This document shows positions 35,701 through 47,250 of a DNA stretch of 64,000 nucleotides, piece by piece. The translations under genes were made by a program, and so were the position numbers. Each line of letters opens with the position of its first letter. The first letter of the stretch is position 1. The notes under the pieces were generated by a model. It was not told the DNA's origin, searched no databases, and saw only the letters and a list, made by a program, of their open reading frames with translations. This stretch comes from Agrococcus sp. Marseille-P2731 (GTDB taxonomy: Bacteria > Actinomycetota > Actinomycetes > Actinomycetales > Microbacteriaceae), in the NCBI RefSeq assembly GCF_900117395.1, contig NZ_FPEG01000002.1, positions 558,001 through 622,000 on the forward strand, in the 5' to 3' direction.

Positions 35701-36527
35701 GCCTGCTCCTCCTGCGGGACCGCGAAGTCCCATGGGTCTGTCCTGATCTCGCTCACGATGACGTCGACGCCGGGCAGCGCCTGGCGCAGCTGCTCGGCCG
35801 CCGGCCGCAGCCACAGCGACTCGCTCGCCCAGTGCGAGACGTCGACGAGCGCGGGACCGTCACCCGCCTCATGACGCTCGCGCGCATCCGACGCGGGGTG
35901 GTGGCGCAGGTCGCTCGTGATGTAGACGTCGGCGGCGGCGACCGCGGGCTCGCGCAGCAGCGAGTCGCCCGCGCCCCCGCAGATCGCCACGCGCGCGACC
36001 GGGCGCTCCGGATCGCCCGCGGCGCGCAGCCCTCCCGCGACGGCCGGCACGAGTCCGGCGAGCCGCTCGACCAGGTCGCGGAGCGCGACGGGCTCGGGCA
36101 GATCGCCCACCCGGCCGAGCCCCTTGGAGGGGTCGACGCGGTTGACGACGATCGGCTGCACGTCGACGAGGCCGAGCATCGAGGCCAGCTCGCCGCTCGT
36201 GCCCCTGTCGACGGCGTCCGCGTTGGTGTGCGCGGCGAGCAGGGCGACGCGCTCGCGCACGAGCCGCGTGATGACGCGCCCGGCTGGCGTCGTGGCGGCG
36301 ACGCTGGTCGCGCCGCGCAGCAGCAGCGGGTGGTGCACCAGCAGCAGATCCGCGCCGCGCTCGACCGCCTCGGCGGCGGTGGCGCCGACGGCGTCGACGG
36401 CGAGCAGGATGCGCTGCACGCCATCGGCCGGATCACCGGCCACGAGCCCCACGGCGTCCCAGTCCTCTGCGGTGGCGGCGGGCCAGAGCGACTCCACCGC
36501 CAGCTGCACATCGGCGACGCTGGTCAT
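35691..36527 (-). CDS. Nif3-like dinuclear metal centre protein
   Basis: Encodes 278 aa. The metal-binding residues of the family are visible: LLLVHHPLLL, LLAAHTNADAV, the C-terminal VDVSHWASESL, and GGAGDSLLREPA in the central part. Nif3/YbgI proteins form toroidal hexamers; their biochemical role is unresolved (some are called GTP cyclohydrolase I type 2). I chose ATG 36527 (TSVADVQ) because TAGGAT lies 7 nt upstream; ATG 36536 would place the start inside the promoter. It is co-transcribed with the zinc-ribbon-family gene. Confidence 0.88.
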   Translation of the reverse strand: MTSVADVQLAVESLWPAATAEDWDAVGLVAGDPADGVQRILLAVDAVGATAAEAVERGADLLLVHHPLLLRGATSVAATTPAGRVITRLVRERVALLAAHTNADAVDRGTSGELASMLGLVDVQPIVVNRVDPSKGLGRVGDLPEPVALRDLVERLAGLVPAVAGGLRAAGDPERPVARVAICGGAGDSLLREPAVAAADVYITSDLRHHPASDARERHEAGDGPALVDVSHWASESLWLRPAAEQLRQALPGVDVIVSEIRTDPWDFAVPQEEQAWH

Positions 36528-36534
36528 GCGCTCC

Positions 36535-36540
36535 ATCCTA
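36535..36540 (-). promoter_or_regulatory. -10 element TAGGAT for the Nif3-like gene, leaderless
   Basis: TAGGAT, 7-nt spacer GGAGCGC, then ATG 36527. Confidence 0.55.
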
Positions 36541-36585
36541 GGGATGCGCGGCGGGCGTCCCGGACGGGTGGCAGGATGGCCGAAG

Positions 36586-36658
36586 GGGCGGTTGGCGCAG
36601 CTGGTAGCGCACTTCGCTTACACCGAAGGGGTCGCCGGTTCGAGCCCGGCACCGCCCA
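36586..36658 (+). tRNA. tRNA-Val (anticodon TAC)
   Basis: 73 nt folding into a full cloverleaf: acceptor GGGCGGT with ACCGCCC, anticodon stem CTTCG with CGAAG around the loop CTTACAC, T arm GCCGG-TTCGAGC-CCGGC, discriminator A. CCA is not encoded. The peroxiredoxin gene ends 3 nt after its 3' end on the other strand. Confidence 0.97.
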
Positions 36659-36661
36659 CCG

Positions 36662-37120
36662 CTAGCGGAGCCGCGCGAGCGCCTCGCGATAGGCCGCCAT
36701 GTCGCGCGTCTCTGAGGGGCTCACCCTGAAGTGCGCCGCGATCCTGCCGTCGGCGTCGATCACGTAGGTCGCTCGCGTCGCGACGCCGCGCTCGGGCAGG
36801 AAGGCGTCGTAGGCCTTTGCGACCGCACCGTGCGGCCAGAAGTCGCTCAGCAGCGGGAACCCGAGGCGCTCCTGCTCGTGGAAGACCGCGAGCGATGCCG
36901 CCGCATCCACCGAGACGCCGAAGACCCTCGCGCTCGCGCCCTCGAAGTCGGCCAGCTCGTCCCTGATCGAGCACAGCTCCCCCGTGCAGCGGCCGGTGAA
37001 CGCGAGGGGGTAGAAGACCAGCACGACCGGGGTGCCGCGCAGCTCCGAGAGCGTGACCGCCTCGCCGGTGTGGTCGGTGAGCGTGAAGTCGGGGGCTTGG
37101 TCGCCGATCTGCAGTGCCAT
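36662..37120 (-). CDS. Peroxiredoxin (AhpE-like)
   Basis: Encodes 152 aa. The peroxidatic cysteine is Cys45 in PLAFTGRCTGELC, with Cys50 five residues on as a possible resolving residue. The start ALQIGDQAPDFTL is typical. AhpE-type enzymes reduce hydroperoxides, using mycothiol or mycoredoxin in actinobacteria. I chose ATG 37120; longer starts add unrelated sequence. It converges with tRNA-Val and is divergent from aceE. Confidence 0.9.
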   Translation of the reverse strand: MALQIGDQAPDFTLTDHTGEAVTLSELRGTPVVLVFYPLAFTGRCTGELCSIRDELADFEGASARVFGVSVDAAASLAVFHEQERLGFPLLSDFWPHGAVAKAYDAFLPERGVATRATYVIDADGRIAAHFRVSPSETRDMAAYREALARLR

Positions 37121-37175
37121 GCGCGTCCTCTCTGCAGGTGCTCGTAGGTGCACCCATCGTGGCACCCGCGGTCGA

Positions 37176-37181
37176 TAGGGT
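37176..37181 (+). promoter_or_regulatory. Candidate aceE -10 (TAGGGT)
   Basis: TAGGGT about 57 nt upstream of GTG 37238; the leader carries AGGAGC before the start. Confidence 0.45.
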
Positions 37182-37237
37182 GGAGGATGCGGGCGCCGAC
37201 ACCCAGGCGCGCCTCCAGATCGACGTCAGGAGCTTCG

Positions 37238-39941
<2,704 letters not shown>

Positions 39942-39955
<14 letters not shown>

Positions 39956-41198
39956 GGCGCTGACGCTGACGGAGCAGGAGACCCTGAAGGCGCAGCAGCT
40001 CGCGTGGCTGCGGCGCATCTCCGGCGATCTCTCGACGCAGGTGACACGGGCGCTCGACGACCGCCTCCCCTGGTATCGCACGATGCCGCCGTCTCGTCGC
40101 AGCGCGGTCGGACTCGTCGCGCAGTCGGGGATCACCTCCTTCATCGCCTGGCACGAAGACCCTGAGGCGCAGCCCTGGATCGCCGCCGACGTCTTCGCGG
40201 CGGCGCCCAGGGAGCTCCTGCGCAGCGTCAGCCTGCAGCAGACGCTGCAGCTGATCCGCACGGTGGTGGCGGTCTTCGAGGAGCGCATCGGCGACGCCGA
40301 CCCGGCGATGCGCGAGCCGATCCTGCGCTACTCGCGCGAGATCGCCTTCGCCGCCGCCGACGTCTATGCCCGCGCCGCCGAGTCGCGAGGCCTCTGGGAC
40401 GCGCGGCTCGAAGCGCTCGTCGTCGACTCGATCCTCACGGGCGAGCACGACGACGAGCTGCCGAGCCGCTCCGCAGCGCTCGGGTGGCACGGCCGCGGCG
40501 AGTGCGCCGTGCTCGTCGGGCTGGCCCCGCGCACGCTCGACGTCGACGTCGTCCGCCGCAAGGCGAGGCACGCCGGATGCGACGTGCTGGTCGGGGTGCA
40601 GGGCACGCGGCTCGTCGTCGTGATCGGCAGGTCAGCCGAGAACGACGAGACCGCAGACGCCCCCATCGAGTTCCTGGCGATCGCCTCTCAGCTGGCGGAG
40701 GGCTTCGGCGAGGGACATCTCGTGCTGGGTCCGGCCGTGCCGGGCATCGTCGAGGCCGCGCGCAGCGCGAAGGCGGCGCTGGCGGGCTTCGCGGTCGCCG
40801 ACGCCTGGCGCCGCACGCCGAGGCCGGTGCGCGCCGATGACCTGCTGCCCGAGCGGGCGCTCGCCGGCGACCCGCTGGCCCGCACCGAGCTCGTGCGCGG
40901 CATCTACCAGCCGCTCCGCGACCACTCGAGCGATCTGCTCGTGACACTGGCTTGCTACCTCGACACGGGCAGGTCGCTCGAGGCCACCGCCCGCGAGCTC
41001 TTCGTGCACCCGAACACCGTGCGCTACCGCCTGAAGCGCATCAGCGAGATCATCGGCTGGGACGCCACGGGGGCGCGCGAGGCGCTCGCGCTGCACACCG
41101 CGATCATCCTCGGCTCCATCCACGACGCGAGCCGCGATCGGGCCCAGCGACAGGCCAAGGGGCATGCCGCCCGAGGCAGTGGCGCGGTGGGAGGATGA
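39942..41198 (+). CDS. fasR: PucR/CdaR-type regulator of fatty acid synthesis (FasR)
   Basis: Encodes 418 aa. The C-terminal PucR-type helix-turn-helix is clear: [18 protein letters not shown] then [21 protein letters not shown]. The upstream region (about residues 20-330) matches the sensor part of this family. In streptomycetes the gene in this position activates the fabD-fabH-acpP-fabF operon directly downstream. GTG 39942 overlaps the aceE end by 14 nt and has no strong ribosome site, so translation may depend on aceE read-through. Confidence 0.88.
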
Positions 41199-41202
41199 GT
41201 CA

Positions 41203-42123
41203 GTGATCGTCATCGTCGCCCCAGGCCAGGGCTCGCAGAAGCCCGGCTTCCTCTCCCCCTGGCTCGAGCTCCCCGGCGTGCCCGAGCGCCTGCGCGCGCT
41301 CAGCGACGCCGCCGGCATCGACCTCGTCGAGCACGGCACGGTCTCCGACGCCGACACCATCCGCGACACGCTCGTCGCGCAGCCGCTCATCGTCGCCGCA
41401 GGCATCCTGACCCTCGATGCGCTCGGCGAGCATGCCTCTCGCGCCGCGGGATTCGCCGGCCACTCGGTCGGCGAGATCACCGCTGCGGTCGCAGCCGGCG
41501 TCCTCGACGCCCAGAGCGCCATGGCGCTCGTCGGCGAGCGAGCGCGCGCGATGGCGGATGCGGCGGCCGAGACCCCGACGGGCATGGCGGCGGTGCTCGG
41601 TGCCGACGAAGCGGTGCTCGAAGCGCGCCTCGCCGAGCTCGGCCTGCAGCCCGCCAACTACAACGGTGGCGGCCAGATCGTCGTCGCGGGAGCGCTCGAC
41701 GCGCTCGCAGCCCTCGCCGAGGCACCGCCCGAGCGCGCCCGAGTGATCCCGCTGCAGACGGCCGGCGCCTTCCACACGCACTTCATGGCCCCGGCTGTCG
41801 AGCGCTTCCGCGCGAAGGCGGCGGCGACCACGGCGACCGACCCGAGCTCGACGCTCTGGACGAACCGCGACGGCAGCACCGTCGCATCCGGCGTCGAGTA
41901 CCTCGAGCTGATCGTCGGCCAGGTCTCGAGCCCGGTGCGGTGGGACCTGTGCATGGCGGCCTTCGCCGACGCCGGCGTCACGGGCATCGTCGAGCTGGCC
42001 CCCGCTGGCGCGCTCACCGGGCTCGCCAAGCGCGGCCTGCGCGGCGTACCCTCGGTCGGCATCACCACCCCCGACGACCTGGAGGCAGCGGCAGCGCTGC
42101 TGGAGACCGGAGCGGCAGCATGA
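41203..42123 (+). CDS. fabD: Malonyl-CoA:ACP transacylase
   Basis: Encodes 306 aa. The active-site serine is Ser88 in GHSVGEITAA, and the catalytic histidine lies in AGAFHTHFM. The N-terminal GQGSQKPGF oxyanion loop is present. It loads malonyl groups on AcpP for chain elongation. I chose GTG 41203 (IVIVAPGQG), with GGGAGG upstream; it begins 4 nt after the fasR stop. Its own stop overlaps the fabH start by 4 nt. Confidence 0.95.
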   Translation: MIVIVAPGQGSQKPGFLSPWLELPGVPERLRALSDAAGIDLVEHGTVSDADTIRDTLVAQPLIVAAGILTLDALGEHASRAAGFAGHSVGEITAAVAAGVLDAQSAMALVGERARAMADAAAETPTGMAAVLGADEAVLEARLAELGLQPANYNGGGQIVVAGALDALAALAEAPPERARVIPLQTAGAFHTHFMAPAVERFRAKAAATTATDPSSTLWTNRDGSTVASGVEYLELIVGQVSSPVRWDLCMAAFADAGVTGIVELAPAGALTGLAKRGLRGVPSVGITTPDDLEAAAALLETGAAA

Positions 42124-43115
42124 GCAAGATCACGAGCCTTCCCACGCGCGCGGGGTCGCGCATCCTCTCGGTCGGCGCCGCGCGCGGCGACCGCCTGGTG
42201 CCCAACGACGAGCTCGTCGGCCCGATCGACTCCTCGGACGAGTGGATCCGGCAGCGCACGGGCATCATCACCCGCGCCCGGGTGTCGGACGGTTCGGAGG
42301 CCGTCGACCTGGCAGAGGCGGCGGCTCGCGAAGCGCTCGAGCGCGCAGGGCTCGAGGGATCGCAGATCGACGCCGTGATCATCTCGACCATCAGCAACAC
42401 GGTGCAGACGCCGTCGATGGCTGCGCTGCTCACCGAGCGCATCGGCGCGACCCCCGCGCCCGCATTCGACATCTCGGCGGCGTGCGCCGGGTATGCCTAC
42501 GGCGTCGCGCAGGCCGACGCGCTCGTGCGCAGCGGCATGGCAGAGCACGTGCTCGTCGTCGGCGTCGAGAAGCTCTCGGACGTCGTCGACCCGACCGACC
42601 GGTCGATCAGCTTCCTGCTGGGCGACGGCGCCGGTGCGGTCGTGATCGGCGCAGCGGACGAGCCGGGCATCAGCCCCTCGGTCTGGGGCTCCGACGGCTC
42701 CCACTGGGAGACCATCCGCATGACCAACACGCTCGGGTCGATGCGTGACGGCGCGGCGTGGCCGACGCTGCGGCAGGACGGTCCGACGGTCTTCCGCTGG
42801 GCGGTGTGGGAGATGGCCAAGAAGGCGCGCGAAGCGCTCGAGGCGGCTGGCCTCGAGCCCGGCGACCTCGCAGCGTTCATCCCCCACCAGGCCAACATGC
42901 GCATCATCGACGAGTTCGCGAAGCAGCTGCAGCTGCCGGACACGGTCGCCATCGCGCGCGACATCGCGACCACCGGCAACACCTCGGCGGCCTCCATCCC
43001 GCTCGCGATGCACCGCCTGCTCGAGGAGCAGCCGGAGCTCTCGGGCGGCCTCGCGCTGCAGATCGGCTTCGGCGCCGGGCTCGTGTACGGCGCCCAGGTC
43101 GTCGTGCTCCCTTAG
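42120..43115 (+). CDS. fabH: 3-oxoacyl-ACP synthase III
   Basis: Encodes 331 aa. The catalytic triad is Cys122 in SAACAGYAYG, His256 in IPHQANMRI and Asn287 in TTGNTSAAS. FabH starts fatty-acid chains by condensing an acyl-CoA with malonyl-ACP; actinobacterial enzymes usually take branched primers. The ATGA overlap with fabD indicates coupled translation. Its TAG stop codon is also part of a candidate acpP promoter. Confidence 0.95.
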   Translation: MSKITSLPTRAGSRILSVGAARGDRLVPNDELVGPIDSSDEWIRQRTGIITRARVSDGSEAVDLAEAAAREALERAGLEGSQIDAVIISTISNTVQTPSMAALLTERIGATPAPAFDISAACAGYAYGVAQADALVRSGMAEHVLVVGVEKLSDVVDPTDRSISFLLGDGAGAVVIGAADEPGISPSVWGSDGSHWETIRMTNTLGSMRDGAAWPTLRQDGPTVFRWAVWEMAKKAREALEAAGLEPGDLAAFIPHQANMRIIDEFAKQLQLPDTVAIARDIATTGNTSAASIPLAMHRLLEEQPELSGGLALQIGFGAGLVYGAQVVVLP

Positions 43116-43118
43116 ACT
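43113..43118 (+). promoter_or_regulatory. Candidate internal -10 (TAGACT) for acpP
   Basis: TAGACT, whose first three bases are the fabH stop codon. A start near 43125 would leave a leader of about 27 nt with AAGGAG. Confidence 0.45.
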
Positions 43119-43151
43119 CATCCCGTCCAATCCATCAGAAGGAGACACCCA

Positions 43152-43400
43152 ATGGCATTCACCAAGGACGAGGTCCTCGCCGGGCTCGCCGACCTCGTGA
43201 ACGACGAGACCGGCATCGCGACCGAGAACGTGCAGCTCGAGAAGTCGTTCACCGACGACCTCGACATCGACTCGATCTCGATGATGACGATCGTCGTGAA
43301 CGCCGAGGAGAAGTTCGACGTCAAGATCCCCGACGACGAGGTCAAGAACCTCAAGACCGTGCAGGACGCGGTCGACTACATCACGGGCGCACAGGCCTGA
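43152..43400 (+). CDS. acpP: Acyl carrier protein
   Basis: Encodes 82 aa. The phosphopantetheine attachment site is Ser41 in DLDIDSISMM, within the acidic recognition helix. It has the usual four-helix length and a strongly acidic composition. It carries the growing acyl chain for FAS II. AAGGAG precedes ATG 43152. It is third in the operon between fabH and fabF. Confidence 0.97.
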   Translation: MAFTKDEVLAGLADLVNDETGIATENVQLEKSFTDDLDIDSISMMTIVVNAEEKFDVKIPDDEVKNLKTVQDAVDYITGAQA

Positions 43401-43464
43401 GGACCGCTCTTGCGATCGCGTGCGGCCGGGTGACCGGCCGCACGCGGCATCTTGGAGGACAGGC

Positions 43465-44700
43465 ATGACGAAGAAGATCGTCATCACCGGCATCGGTGCG
43501 ACGTCGCCGCTCGGCGGCACCGCGCGCGAGAGCTGGGAGGCGCTGCTCGCCGGCGAATCCGGCGCACGCAGCCTCGAGCACGACTGGGTGCACCAGTACG
43601 AGCTGCCCGTCACCTTCGCCGCCGAGGCGAAGGTGCGGCCCGACACGGTGCTGGAGCGCCCGGTCTGGAAGCGGCTCGACCCCTCGAGCCAGTTCGCCCT
43701 CATCGCGGCCAAGGAGGCGTTCGCGGATGCGGGCTCGCCCGAGATCGAGCCCGAGCGCCTCGGCGTCGACTTCTCGACCGGCATCGGCGGGCTGTGGACG
43801 CTGCTCGACGCCTGGGACACCCTGCGCGAGAAGGGCGCTCGGCGCGTCATGCCCATGACCGTGCCGATGCTCATGCCGAACGCGCCCTCTGCGGCGATCT
43901 CCATGCACTTCGAGGCGCGTGCCTACGCACGCACCGTCGCCTCCGCGTGCGCCTCGAGCACCGAGGCCCTCGTCAACGCCTACGAGCACCTGCAGGCAGG
44001 GCTCGCCGACGCGGTGATCGCGGGCGGCAGCGAGTCGGCGATCCACCCGATCACGCTCGCCTCCTTCTCCTCCATGCAGGCCCTGTCGCGTCGCAACGAC
44101 GACCCTGCCACCGCATCCCGGCCCTACGACATCACGCGCGACGGCTTCGTGATGGGCGAGGGCGCAGCGGCGCTCGTGCTCGAGACCGAGGAGCACGCGC
44201 TCGCGCGCGGCGCCCGGATCTACGCAGAGCTCGCCGGCGGCGCCGTGACCGCGGACTCGTTCCACATCACCGCACCCGAGCCGGAGGGCAAGGGCGCGAG
44301 CCGCGCTGTCGAGCTCGCCCTCAGTGCTGCCGGAGCCACGGCCGACGACGTCACGCACATCAACGCGCACGCGACGTCGACGCCTGTCGGCGACGTGGCG
44401 GAGGTGCGCGCGCTGCACCGCATCTTCGGCGAGCGCGTGCGCGACATCCCGGTCTCTGCGACGAAGGCCGCGCACGGGCACCTGCTGGGCGGCACCGGCG
44501 CGCTGGAGGCGGTCTTCACGACGCTCGCGCTCGTGGAGCGCTCTGCGCCGCCGACCATCAACGTGACGGAGCAGGATCCGGATGCGCCGCTGCAGATCGC
44601 GCCGACGCCGATCCCGCTCGGCGAGGGCCCGCAGCTGGCGATCTCGAACTCGTTCGGGTTCGGCGGGCACAACGCCGTGGTGGCCATCCGCTCCGTCTGA
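43465..44700 (+). CDS. fabF: 3-oxoacyl-ACP synthase II
   Basis: Encodes 411 aa. The Cys-His-His set is present: Cys162 in TVASACASSTEAL, a histidine in INAHATSTPVGD and one in TKAAHGHLLGGTGA, with GFGGHNAVV at the end. It elongates acyl-ACP by condensation with malonyl-ACP. GGAGGAC precedes ATG 43465. It is the last gene of the FAS II unit; a 13-bp terminator follows. Confidence 0.96.
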   Translation: MTKKIVITGIGATSPLGGTARESWEALLAGESGARSLEHDWVHQYELPVTFAAEAKVRPDTVLERPVWKRLDPSSQFALIAAKEAFADAGSPEIEPERLGVDFSTGIGGLWTLLDAWDTLREKGARRVMPMTVPMLMPNAPSAAISMHFEARAYARTVASACASSTEALVNAYEHLQAGLADAVIAGGSESAIHPITLASFSSMQALSRRNDDPATASRPYDITRDGFVMGEGAAALVLETEEHALARGARIYAELAGGAVTADSFHITAPEPEGKGASRAVELALSAAGATADDVTHINAHATSTPVGDVAEVRALHRIFGERVRDIPVSATKAAHGHLLGGTGALEAVFTTLALVERSAPPTINVTEQDPDAPLQIAPTPIPLGEGPQLAISNSFGFGGHNAVVAIRSV

Positions 44701-44736
44701 ACCGCGCACCTCCGTCTGCTCGGCGCAGGCATGGCC

Positions 44737-44766
44737 GAGGGCCCCGCTGTACGCAGCGGGGCCCTC
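44737..44766. terminator. Bidirectional terminator between fabF and DUF3145
   Basis: A perfect 13-bp stem (44737-44749 with 44754-44766) with a 4-nt loop. Confidence 0.85.
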
Positions 44767-44817
44767 AGCTGTCTGTGGGGTCGGCGACCGCCGACGCGGC
44801 GCTCGACCGACGCGTGG

Positions 44818-45345
44818 TCAGCCGACGCGGTGCAGGGCGATGACGGGCGAGCCGTCGGAGGCGCGGCGGTAGGCCTCGAGCTCGCGATCCCACGCGCCGC
44901 CCATCGCATCGTCCAGCGCGGCGACGAGGGCGCGCGAGTCTGGTCCGGCGGCCTCGATGGCTCCGCGGATCCGCTCCTCCGGGACGACGAGCGAGCCGGT
45001 TGCGTCGATCCGCTGCCCCGTGATGCCGAGCGTGGGGGTGTGCATCCAGCGCATGCCGTCGCAACCGGGCGCGGAGTCCTCGGTCACCTCGAAGCGCACG
45101 TCGCGCCAGCCTGCGAGCGCGGAGGTGATCGATGCGCCGGTACCTACGGGGCCCGACCAGTGCACCTCGGTGCGCTCCATGCCGGGCTCCGCCGGCTGCG
45201 GCTGCCAGACGAAGCGCAGCGCATCTCCGACGGCGTGGCCGACGGCCCACTCGAGGTGGGTTCGCAGGGCGCGCTGGGACGCGTGGATCCAGACGACCCC
45301 CGTGGTGATCGCGGGACGTCGTCTGAGCGTGTTCGCAGCAGTCAT
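44818..45345 (-). CDS. DUF3145 family protein
   Basis: Encodes 175 aa. Characteristic segments are GVVWIHASQRALRTHLEWAVG, FVWQPQPAEPG and MRWMHTPTLG. DUF3145 is restricted to actinobacteria and is regularly found beside the fab cluster, as here, but its role is unknown. I chose ATG 45345, with GGGAGAG upstream; longer starts read into intergenic sequence. A perfect inverted repeat lies 36-50 nt upstream of its start. Confidence 0.9.
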   Translation of the reverse strand: MTAANTLRRRPAITTGVVWIHASQRALRTHLEWAVGHAVGDALRFVWQPQPAEPGMERTEVHWSGPVGTGASITSALAGWRDVRFEVTEDSAPGCDGMRWMHTPTLGITGQRIDATGSLVVPEERIRGAIEAAGPDSRALVAALDDAMGGAWDRELEAYRRASDGSPVIALHRVG

Positions 45346-45380
45346 CGTCTCTCCCTCGTTCGATGCGACTTCCCCATCGG

Positions 45381-45395
45381 TCGAACGGTGTTCGA
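45381..45395. promoter_or_regulatory. Inverted-repeat operator candidate upstream of DUF3145
   Basis: TCGAAC-ggt-GTTCGA, a perfect 6-bp dyad with a 3-nt centre. The rest of the 184-nt gap holds a dispersed repeat at 45487 and nothing else I recognise. Confidence 0.45.
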
Positions 45396-45486
45396 GACAT
45401 CCTGAGTGTGCCACATGCGGCTGAGGAACGACAAGGCTGTGGTTCGGCAGCACGCCGTCGCGGATCGAGGAGCGGCGGCACCCGCT

Positions 45487-45529
45487 GGTCGAGGAGCGCG
45501 CGGCCGCAGGCCGCACGCGTCACGAGACC
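45487..45529. repeat. Dispersed palindromic repeat, copy at the DUF1684 3' end
   Basis: 43 nt that match the unit at 59011-59051 with a 2-nt insertion in the central palindrome. It abuts the DUF1684 stop codon. Confidence 0.8.
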
Positions 45530-46363
45530 CTACTCGGCGTACGTCGGCCGCTGCTCCCCCGCGCGGATCGCGAACGGCAGCCGGTTGCCGGCCGGCGGCA
45601 GCGGGCAGTTGTACTGGTCGCTCATGGAGCACGGCGGGATGATCGCCCGGTTGAAGTCGAGGTCGACCGATCCGTCCTGCCGCGGGCGCACGAAGAGGAA
45701 GCGGCCAACGTCGTAGGTCTCCTCACCGGTCGTCGCGTCGGCGAAGACGATCTGCAGGCTGTCGCCGTCGGGCAGCGCGACGAGCTCGACCTGCTCGCCC
45801 TCGTGCTCGAACCGGATGCGCCCGGGCGACAGCGCCGTGCGCAGCGACCCGCCCTGCGACTTCCCGTACTCGAACGCGACGCCACCCTCCACCGGTTCGA
45901 AGGTGCCGTGCTTCTGCCATGCAGGGTCGTGGTCGAACGCAGAGATGCCGGTGAAGCCGCGCTCGTCGGCGGCCTCGGCGTCCCACACCCGCAGCGCGAA
46001 GCGCCCGTTGAAGTCGGGCCCGATCACCGTGCCCGTGCGCCGGTCGTCGAAGCGCACGGAGCTGGGCGTCATCGAGCTCTGGCTGTAGGCGATCGCGTCA
46101 CCGTCGACGGTCTCGCGGTCGACGACGATCTCGGCCGACGCATCCGCCGTGACCTGGAGGCCGTCGCCCGTGGGCGCGGGCGCCCAGGTGCCGGGCACCC
46201 CTTCGACCTCGGTCGGCTCAGCGACCCACGCGGTCGTGGTGAGCGCGAGCGCGCCCTGCGGTGCGCGCACGGTCTGGTCGCGCTTGCGGCGGAACGCCTC
46301 GAGCTGCGCGAGGGCGGTCTCGCGCTGGGCGTCGTCGGGTGCTGTCACGAGGGCGTCGGTCAT
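45530..46363 (-). CDS. DUF1684 family protein
   Basis: Encodes 277 aa. The family landmarks are RDQTVRAPQGALALTT near the start, the central VGRFLFV, and the C-terminal LDFNRAIIPPCSMSDQYNCPLPPAGNR (split here by the family's PPC and CPLPP motifs). The protein is soluble with no signal peptide; the function is unknown. TACGCT lies 6 nt before ATG 46363, predicting a leaderless message, and the LLM oxidoreductase gene is divergent 65 nt away. Confidence 0.87.
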   Translation of the reverse strand: MTDALVTAPDDAQRETALAQLEAFRRKRDQTVRAPQGALALTTTAWVAEPTEVEGVPGTWAPAPTGDGLQVTADASAEIVVDRETVDGDAIAYSQSSMTPSSVRFDDRRTGTVIGPDFNGRFALRVWDAEAADERGFTGISAFDHDPAWQKHGTFEPVEGGVAFEYGKSQGGSLRTALSPGRIRFEHEGEQVELVALPDGDSLQIVFADATTGEETYDVGRFLFVRPRQDGSVDLDFNRAIIPPCSMSDQYNCPLPPAGNRLPFAIRAGEQRPTYAE

Positions 46364-46369
46364 GGATCC

Positions 46370-46375
46370 AGCGTA
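46370..46375 (-). promoter_or_regulatory. -10 element TACGCT for DUF1684, leaderless
   Basis: TACGCT, 6-nt spacer GGATCC, then ATG 46363. Confidence 0.58.
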
Positions 46376-46415
46376 GCGATCAGCGCTGACGAGCCGCGCT
46401 GTGGGCGCGCCCGTG

Positions 46416-46421
46416 TAGCGT
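46416..46421 (+). promoter_or_regulatory. -10 element TAGCGT for the LLM gene, leaderless
   Basis: TAGCGT, 7-nt spacer CGGCCGC, then ATG 46429. Confidence 0.58.
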
Positions 46422-46428
46422 CGGCCGC

Positions 46429-47241
46429 ATGGACGCATCCCCCGCTCTCGGCCTGATCCTCCCTCCCGACCTGGCACCGGAGCGCATGCTGCCTGCCGCG
46501 CGCGCCGCAGAGGCCGCGGGAGTCGACGAGCTCTGGCTCTGGGAGGACTGCTTCGCCGAGTCGGGCGTCGCGCCAGCTGCCGCGATCCTGGCGGCGACAG
46601 GAGTCATGCGGGTCGGCATCGGCCTGCTGCCCGTGCCGCTGCGCAACGTCGGGCTCGCGGCGATGGAGATCGCGACCATCGAGCGCATGTTCCCCGGGCG
46701 CTTCATGCCGGGCATCGGCCACGGCGTGCTCGACTGGATGGGGCAGGCGGGCGTGCGCGCGGCGTCGCCGCTGACGCTGCTGCGGGAGTACGCGACAGCG
46801 CTGCGTGCGCTGCTCGCAGGCGACGAGGTGAGCGTCGACGGGCGATACGTGCAGCTCGACCGCGTGCAGCTGCGGTGGCGGCTCGACGCGGCGCCGCCGG
46901 TGCTGATGGGTGCCGAGCGCCCCAAGACGCTCGCGCTCGCGGGCGAGCTCGGCGACGGGGTGATCCTCGTCGGCGACCGCGGACCGGAGGGCACCCGAGA
47001 GGCACTGGGCATCATCGGCGAGGCGCGCGCGGCTGCCGGTGCCGACCGGCCGTTCGAGGTGGTGCAGTTCGGCGAGATCCGAGCGGATGCGTCGGTCGCG
47101 CAGGTGCGCGAGCTCGCGGCCGCCTATGGCGAGGCCGGCGCGACGCGGGTGCCGCTGCTCGCCATGGACGCCGAGGGCAAGCCCGACGCTGGCGACGGCA
47201 TCCTGCAGCTCGCGGAGACGATCGGCGCAGCCATCCGCTAG
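46429..47241 (+). CDS. LLM-class flavin-dependent oxidoreductase
   Basis: Encodes 270 aa, a compact member of the luciferase-like fold. Visible are GLILPPDLAPERMLPAARAAE, the ELWLWEDCF strand, GIGLLPVPLRNVGLAAMEIAT, ERMFPGRFMPGIGHG and VLMGAERPKTLALAGELGDGV. The cofactor may be FMN or F420; actinobacterial members often use F420 but the sequence does not settle it. It converges with the D-threonine aldolase type gene, with 9 nt between stops. Confidence 0.85.
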   Translation: MDASPALGLILPPDLAPERMLPAARAAEAAGVDELWLWEDCFAESGVAPAAAILAATGVMRVGIGLLPVPLRNVGLAAMEIATIERMFPGRFMPGIGHGVLDWMGQAGVRAASPLTLLREYATALRALLAGDEVSVDGRYVQLDRVQLRWRLDAAPPVLMGAERPKTLALAGELGDGVILVGDRGPEGTREALGIIGEARAAAGADRPFEVVQFGEIRADASVAQVRELAAAYGEAGATRVPLLAMDAEGKPDAGDGILQLAETIGAAIR

Positions 47242-47250
47242 CGCACGTCG

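Noticed and set aside
42497..42997. Antisense ORF within fabH
   Set aside because: Mirrors fabH codons; no ribosome site or known domain.
45381..45395. LexA (SOS) box
   Set aside because: The half-sites match but the centre is 3 nt; actinobacterial SOS boxes have 4. DUF3145 is not a known SOS gene.
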